Below, one piece after another: positions 31,994 through 36,415 of a stretch of DNA of 36,415 nt. A model generated the notes under the pieces. That model saw only the letters and a list, made by a program, of their open reading frames with translations, did not search any database and was not told the DNA's origin. Positions within the stretch are counted from its first letter, which is position 1. Every line of letters begins with the position of its first letter. The stretch lies in NCBI GenBank assembly GCA_902762435.1, contig CACWOH010000030.1:1-36415 (forward strand), read 5' to 3'. Source of the stretch: an uncultured Bacteroidia bacterium. GTDB lineage: Bacteria > Bacteroidota > Bacteroidia > Bacteroidales > UBA932. A program made the position numbers and the translations under genes.

Positions 31994-33064
31994 ATGGAGA
32001 AATCGGGCATACAACTGTCGCAAATGAGCCTGCGGGAAAAGGTCGGACAACTCTTCGTGGTCCGGCCGGAAGCGCTGGAACCCGCCATCCGCTATGCGGA
32101 GGATACGGAACTCCCACCCTACCGCCTGCAGGCGGTCAGCGATGGGATGCGCCGCCGGGCGGCGGACTATCCGGTAGGCGGAGTACTGCTGTTCGGGCAT
32201 AACATCCTGGACGAAAAGCAGTTGCACACATTTACCCGGGATCTTCGCGCCCTGCCGGGGGCTCCCCTGCTGTGCATCGACGAAGAAGGGGGCCGCGTGT
32301 CCCGCATCGCGGGCAATCCGGCCTTCGATGTCCCCGTGTACGAGAACATGGCCGCGGTGGGCGCATCCGGCGATCCCCGGCGTGCCTTCGAGGCAGGCAG
32401 CAGCATCGGCGCCTACCTGCACCGCTACGGGCTCGAAATCGACTTCGCCCCCGTCGCCGACGTCAATACCAATCCGCAGAACATCGTGATCGGGCCCCGC
32501 GCCTTCAGCGACGACCCCGCCGTGGCGGCCCCGATGGTCGCCGCGTTCGTCCGCGGGCTCGCCGAGGCCGGAGTCACCGGCTGCCTGAAGCATTTTCCCG
32601 GGCACGGCGACACCCGCACCGACACCCATTTCGGATTCGCGGCCACGTCCAAGGACTGGGCGCAGATGCTAGACTGCGAGATGCCCAGTTTCCGGGCTGG
32701 CATCGCTGCCGGCGTCCCGCTCGTGATGGCCGCCCACATCGCCGCACCCGCCGTGACGGGAGACGACCTCCCCGCCACGATGTCGCCCGTCCTGCTGCAG
32801 GACAAGCTCCGCGGCGAACTTGGATTCGACGGGCTCGTGGTCACCGACGCGCTGGAGATGCACGCCGTTTCCCGCCGTTTCGGCAACGCCGAGGCGGCCG
32901 TGCGCGCCCTGCTTGCCGGGGCCGACATCCTGCTGTGCCCGCAGAACCTGCAGGAGGCGTTCGACGGCGTGGTCCGCGCCGTGGAGGACGGCAGCGTGTC
33001 CCGGGAGCGGCTGGAGCGCAGCGTAAGCCGCATCCTGGCCTTGAAACGGAAAATCCGCAAATAA
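31994..33064 (+). CDS. nagZ: GH3 beta-N-acetylhexosaminidase (NagZ-like)
   Basis: A 356-residue single-domain family 3 glycosidase without signal peptide. Hallmarks are DEEGGRVSR (residues 97-104), the NagZ-specific catalytic loop KHFPGHGDTRTDTH (199-212), whose His-Asp pair acts as acid/base, and the nucleophile Asp285 in VVTDALEMHAV. Such enzymes release N-acetylglucosamine from muropeptides during cell-wall recycling in the cytoplasm. The ATG 31994 is preferred to an earlier in-frame TTG-type start because of the -7 box. It lies 25 nt after pnuT. Confidence 0.92.
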   Translation: MEKSGIQLSQMSLREKVGQLFVVRPEALEPAIRYAEDTELPPYRLQAVSDGMRRRAADYPVGGVLLFGHNILDEKQLHTFTRDLRALPGAPLLCIDEEGGRVSRIAGNPAFDVPVYENMAAVGASGDPRRAFEAGSSIGAYLHRYGLEIDFAPVADVNTNPQNIVIGPRAFSDDPAVAAPMVAAFVRGLAEAGVTGCLKHFPGHGDTRTDTHFGFAATSKDWAQMLDCEMPSFRAGIAAGVPLVMAAHIAAPAVTGDDLPATMSPVLLQDKLRGELGFDGLVVTDALEMHAVSRRFGNAEAAVRALLAGADILLCPQNLQEAFDGVVRAVEDGSVSRERLERSVSRILALKRKIRK

Positions 33065-33068
33065 TTGT

Positions 33069-33076
33069 TATATTTG
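33069..33076 (+). promoter_or_regulatory. -7 element of the CotH / alarmone operon
   Basis: TATATTTG ends 7 nt before the ATG at 33084 and 4 nt after the nagZ stop codon. No good -33 TTTG is found at 19-21 nt. Confidence 0.5.
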
Positions 33077-33083
33077 TGATTTG

Positions 33084-34562
33084 ATGAATCTTAAAGGCAA
33101 AATTACCATCTGTTTGCTGCTCCTCGCGGCTGTACTCTCCGGCTCTTGCAACAAGGAGCCTGTCCTGACGCCGGGCGACGTCCCCGTTCCGACCGTCCGG
33201 ATGGACGGTTATTATGCCGCCTTCGACGAGCAGGCCTCCACCTTCCTCGCGACCCTTCCCGCGGTGACCGATTTCTCGGCTATCCCCCTGCAGGTCAGCT
33301 CCGGTGCCGACCGGATCCTGATGGACGGGGAAGAGCTGCCCCGGGAGGGCATGACGCTGGACTTCCGGCAGCCCCGGTCGATCCGCGTCATCTTCGGCAA
33401 TACCTACCACGACTTCACCCTTTCCGCCCGGAACACGGGCCTGCCCGTCGTGCGGCTGAACACGCCCCGCCCGATAACCAGCAAGGAGGACTGGGTGGCC
33501 GGCGCCTCCCTGCGCATCGAGAACGCCGATGGCAGCCTGGACTACGAAGGCCCGACCAGCGTCCGCGGCCGCGGCAACTCCACCTGGAACTATCCCAAGA
33601 AACCCTACGCCATCAAACTGGACGAGAAAGCCGAGATCCTCGGCATGCCGTCCCACAAGCGCTGGGTCCTGCTGGCGAACTGGAAAGACCGTACCATCCT
33701 GCGCAACGACGCCGCCTTCTGGCTTTCCAAGCAATCCGGACTCGAGTACACCGTCCGCGGGCAGTTCGTCGAACTGGTCCTCAACGGAAAGCACGCAGGC
33801 AACTATTACCTCTGCGAGCAGATCAAGATCAACAAGAAACGGGTCAACGTGGAGGACGGCGGCTACCTGATCGAGATGGACACCTATTTCGACGAGGTCA
33901 ACCGCTTCCTGTCCGAGGAGTTCCTTCTGCCCTGGATGGTCAAGGAGCCCGACGAGGACGCGCTCTCTCCGGAGGCTTTCGCCGCCCTGAAGGAATGGGT
34001 GCGGAAACTGGAAGCCCTGCTGAAGGACGAGGACCGCGTGCTCGCCCACGAATATGAGTCGTGGATCGACGTGGACAGTGCCATCGACTACCTGCTCGTG
34101 GAAGAGCTGACCGCGAACCACGACTTCTACAACACCTGGCCCACCAACATGCCGCCGGGGCCCCATAGCACCTATCTGTATCTCCAGCCGGACGGCAAAC
34201 TTTTCACGGGTCCGGTCTGGGACTTCGACTACCACTCCTTCGTACCGGACCGCACGCATTTCTGGGCCGGCGCGGACAAGACCATGTACTACCCCGCCCT
34301 GCTGAAGGATCCCAAGTTCCGCGAGCGGCTCGTGGAACGCTGGGAGATGCAGAAGGACAGGTTCCGTCAACTCCCTGCCTATATCGACGGGATGGCGGAA
34401 TATCTCTCCCTCTCCCAGGCCGTCAACCAGGTGATGTGGCCGATCGACAACAAAGAGAACGGCGACGAGACCATGAGTTACAACGCCGCCGTGGAGCGCA
34501 TGAAAAAGGCCTTCACGGACAAATGGGAGTGGATGGACGCCAATATCCGAAATCTGAAGTAA
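33084..34562 (+). CDS. CotH-family lipoprotein (atypical kinase fold)
   Basis: A 492-residue lipoprotein: signal LLLLAAVLSGSC with lipid Cys22, then a short domain (about 35-130), then a CotH domain (about 140-450). CotH motifs are clear: VRGRGNSTWNYPKKPYAIKLD, RWVLLANWKDRTILRNDAAFWL, GNYYLCEQIKINKKRV and GPVWDFDYHSF, where the Asp residues would bind metal. CotH proteins are divergent kinases that phosphorylate spore-coat proteins in Bacillus; exported Bacteroidota members have unknown substrates. It is followed by the alarmone synthetase gene after 7 nt. Confidence 0.9.
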   Translation: MNLKGKITICLLLLAAVLSGSCNKEPVLTPGDVPVPTVRMDGYYAAFDEQASTFLATLPAVTDFSAIPLQVSSGADRILMDGEELPREGMTLDFRQPRSIRVIFGNTYHDFTLSARNTGLPVVRLNTPRPITSKEDWVAGASLRIENADGSLDYEGPTSVRGRGNSTWNYPKKPYAIKLDEKAEILGMPSHKRWVLLANWKDRTILRNDAAFWLSKQSGLEYTVRGQFVELVLNGKHAGNYYLCEQIKINKKRVNVEDGGYLIEMDTYFDEVNRFLSEEFLLPWMVKEPDEDALSPEAFAALKEWVRKLEALLKDEDRVLAHEYESWIDVDSAIDYLLVEELTANHDFYNTWPTNMPPGPHSTYLYLQPDGKLFTGPVWDFDYHSFVPDRTHFWAGADKTMYYPALLKDPKFRERLVERWEMQKDRFRQLPAYIDGMAEYLSLSQAVNQVMWPIDNKENGDETMSYNAAVERMKKAFTDKWEWMDANIRNLK

Positions 34563-34569
34563 CCCGCCT

Positions 34570-35631
34570 ATGACCGAATACAAACTGGACGCCCACTGCG
34601 TGGCCATCCTGGAAGAATACAGGACGCAGTTGCCTCTCTTCCAGCAGCAGGAGAAACTGATCGTCGAACGGATCCGGCAGGTACTTGACGAAGTGGGCCT
34701 GCTGGTCGCCGGGCTCGAATCGCGCGTGAAGGCGGAAGAGTCCCTCGCGGGGAAACTCGAGCTCAAAGGGGGCAAATACAAGAGCCTCGCCGACATCACG
34801 GACATCGTCGGCGTCCGCGTCATCACCTTCTACATCGATGACGTGGACAAGGTCGCGTCGGCCATCGAACGCCTGTTCGGGGTGGACTGGGACAATTCGG
34901 TGGACAAGCGGAAATCCGCCGACATCGACAGTTTCGGCTACCTCTCCCTGCACCTTATCTGCCAGATGCCCGACGCCCCCTACCGCTTCGAGATCCAGAT
35001 GCGTACGGTGCTCCAGCACGCCTGGGCCAACATGAACCACGACACCGGCTACAAGTCCGGCGTGGAAATCCCGAAACGGTACGTGCGCAACATGAGCCGG
35101 CTCGCCGGCATGCTGGAACTGGTGGACGAGCAGTTCAGCCAGATCCGCACGGAACTGACGGACTACCGCCGCCGGGTCCGCGCCCTGGTGGCGTCCGGAA
35201 ACCTGGACGAGGTCCCGATCGACACCGACACTTTCCGGAGTTTCCTGGAGATGGAGCCCTTCGCCCAGCTGAACCGCCGCATCGCCGCCATCAACCAGGC
35301 CGAAATCCAGGAGGTTTCGCTGATGGGTTTCCTCAAGGTTTTCGAGGACCTGGGATTCAAGACGCTGGGAGACATCAGCCGCCTCATTACCGACTACGGG
35401 GAATCCGCCTACCAGATCGCCTGCTACCAGATGGGCCTGACGGACCTGGACATCATTTCCTCCACCATCGGGCCGCAGAACCTGTGCTTCGCCTACATCC
35501 TCAAGAACGGCGGCGGCAAGCCCGGTATCAAACGTATGCTCGACACGCTGGGCGGCGAGAGCGAAAGCAACGCCGCGATGGCCGCCTTCGTCGCGGACCA
35601 GGCGAACGGAATGCCTTTTATGAACCAATGA
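34570..35631 (+). CDS. Small alarmone synthetase (RelA/SpoT synthetase domain protein)
   Basis: A 353-residue protein. The synthetase domain spans about 45-170: R52/K54, the Mg-binding Asp78 in DITDIVGVRVI, the substrate-stacking Tyr124 in SFGYLSLH, and Glu141/Gln143 in FEIQMRTVLQHAWANMNHD. No HD hydrolase, TGS or ACT domain is attached, so this is a stand-alone synthetase making (p)ppGpp or a related alarmone. The C-terminal 180 residues are helical and do not match a domain I know. The hydrolase gene starts 9 nt downstream. Whether it is a housekeeping synthetase or a toxic SAS cannot be told by eye. Confidence 0.88.
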   Translation: MTEYKLDAHCVAILEEYRTQLPLFQQQEKLIVERIRQVLDEVGLLVAGLESRVKAEESLAGKLELKGGKYKSLADITDIVGVRVITFYIDDVDKVASAIERLFGVDWDNSVDKRKSADIDSFGYLSLHLICQMPDAPYRFEIQMRTVLQHAWANMNHDTGYKSGVEIPKRYVRNMSRLAGMLELVDEQFSQIRTELTDYRRRVRALVASGNLDEVPIDTDTFRSFLEMEPFAQLNRRIAAINQAEIQEVSLMGFLKVFEDLGFKTLGDISRLITDYGESAYQIACYQMGLTDLDIISSTIGPQNLCFAYILKNGGGKPGIKRMLDTLGGESESNAAMAAFVADQANGMPFMNQ

Positions 35632-35640
35632 CACCCGCTT

Positions 35641-36174
35641 ATGGCGAACAAACCCCTCGATACCGAACTGCTTGACCGCGCCATCGTCTTCGCCGTCAAG
35701 GCCCACGCCGGAACGGAACGGCGCGGGAAAGGTTTCCCCTACATCGTACATCCGATGGAGGCGATGGAAATCGTCGCCACGATGACCGCCGACCAGGAAC
35801 TGCTCGCCGCGGCCGCCCTGCACGACACGGTCGAAGATACCGGCGTGACGGTGGAACAGATACGCGCCGGATTCGGCGACCGCATCGCTGGCATCGTCGC
35901 CGCCGAGACCGACCGCCTGCAGGACGGCGAGGACGAGCGGAACAGCTGGCGCGCGCGCAAACTGGCCGGCATCGAGCGCCTCCGGGGCGCCTCGCGCGAG
36001 GTCAAGATCGTGGCCCTCGGCGACAAGCTTTCCAACATGCGGGCCATCGCCCGCGATTATGCCCTGATCGGCGACAAGCTCTGGGAGGACGCCCTGCGCG
36101 AGCTCGACGACACCTTCGCCTTCCGCGAGTTCGAATCTCTTGTCAACCAGGTTTTCGGTCCGAAAGATGTCTGA
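35641..36174 (+). CDS. Small alarmone hydrolase (HD domain, MESH1/SpoT-type)
   Basis: A 177-residue single-domain protein. The SpoT-like HD hydrolase signature is intact: RRGKGFPYIVHP (metal His37), AALHDTVEDT (His61-Asp62, Glu65-Asp66) and LGDKLSNMR (Asp128). It should remove pyrophosphate from (p)ppGpp or hydrolyse a related alarmone. Placed 9 nt after the synthetase gene, it supplies the reverse activity, as in toxic SAS/antitoxin pairs where the hydrolase neutralises the synthetase. The last 8 nt overlap the next kinase gene. Confidence 0.9.
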   Translation: MANKPLDTELLDRAIVFAVKAHAGTERRGKGFPYIVHPMEAMEIVATMTADQELLAAAALHDTVEDTGVTVEQIRAGFGDRIAGIVAAETDRLQDGEDERNSWRARKLAGIERLRGASREVKIVALGDKLSNMRAIARDYALIGDKLWEDALRELDDTFAFREFESLVNQVFGPKDV

Positions 36175-36415
36175 AGCGATCAAAATATCCCTGAAGGACT
36201 ATGTCCTCTCCGGCGGCGGATTCAACGGTGAGAGTTATTTCCACCGCGACGACCCCACCGTGATGCTCAAGCTTTATTTTCCCGGGAAGATCCGGCAGCC
36301 GCTGGACGAGATGAACCTCTCCCGCAAGGTCTATGAGATGGGTATCCCCACGCCGGAACCCGGCGAATACGTGGTCACGGAAGACGGCCGCTACGGCATC
36401 CGCTTCCGCCGCATC
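36167..36415 (+). CDS. APH-like kinase, TIGR02172-type (3' end beyond the window)
   Basis: The first 83 codons are present. The sequence opens with ISLKDYVLSGGGFNGESYF, a nucleotide-binding loop, and has an ATP-binding Lys in VMLKLYF. MNLSRKVYEMGIPTPEPGEYV follows, the usual pattern of choline/aminoglycoside phosphotransferase-like proteins grouped as TIGR02172. The catalytic half lies outside the window, so activity cannot be judged. The start overlaps the hydrolase gene by 8 nt, indicating one operon with the alarmone genes. Confidence 0.75.
   Translation, partial: MSEAIKISLKDYVLSGGGFNGESYFHRDDPTVMLKLYFPGKIRQPLDEMNLSRKVYEMGIPTPEPGEYVVTEDGRYGIRFRRI

Noticed and set aside
1-36415. CRISPR arrays, tRNA or rRNA genes, insertion sequences and prophage genes
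   Set aside because: I saw no spaced direct-repeat array, no cloverleaf with a recognisable T-loop, no transposase or integrase motif and no phage structural gene.

Overview
The window looks like a chromosomal segment of a high-GC, probably uncultured member of the Bacteroidota, most likely Bacteroidales. Three things support this. Promoters follow the Bacteroidota pattern (TTTG, about 19 nt, TAnnTTTG). The gene content is typical of the group: a gdhA pair with a receiver/PPDK_N protein, a TonB-dependent receptor plus PnuT under a TPP riboswitch, DUF1460, CotH-type lipoproteins and a bifunctional hisB. Shine-Dalgarno sites are almost absent. I see no rRNA, tRNA, insertion sequence, phage gene or CRISPR array.

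Layout. 1-3.5 kb: the 3' end of an unknown gene, a DUF418 membrane protein, and a leftward envelope operon (lipoprotein, esterase, DUF1460 peptidase). 3.5-10.2 kb: an unrecognised 606-residue protein with a possible TerD-like C-terminus, facing a leftward gdhA plus receiver/ATP-grasp operon, then a 547-nt gap rich in hairpins. 10.2-18.9 kb: Hsp20, a ThrE-type exporter, a leftward mtnN plus exported metallo-hydrolase pair, an NhaC-type antiporter, a GNAT enzyme, a glycoside hydrolase family 2 gene broken by an internal deletion, and a protein kinase-AAA+ fusion ending at a strong terminator. 19.2-26.3 kb: a complete histidine operon (hisG-D-C-B-H-A-F-IE), tightly overlapped and preceded by a His-rich leader peptide and attenuator. 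26.3-28.8 kb: a Tat-type lipoprotein PLP lyase, a small exported protein and a membrane protein. 28.8-33.1 kb: TPP riboswitch, thiamine-type TonB receptor, PnuT and NagZ. 33.1 kb to the end: a CotH lipoprotein, a small alarmone synthetase, a small alarmone hydrolase and the start of an APH-like kinase, closely spaced as one operon.

The best-supported regulatory logic is in the his operon. Four consecutive His codons, a competing 1:2 helix, a 10-bp antiterminator and an 11-bp terminator with a U-run form a classical attenuator, and the leader start codon lies at or almost at the predicted transcription start. The most open biology is in three places: the kinase-AAA+ fusion, the synthetase/hydrolase/kinase cluster at the right end, and the structured intergenic region near 10 kb.
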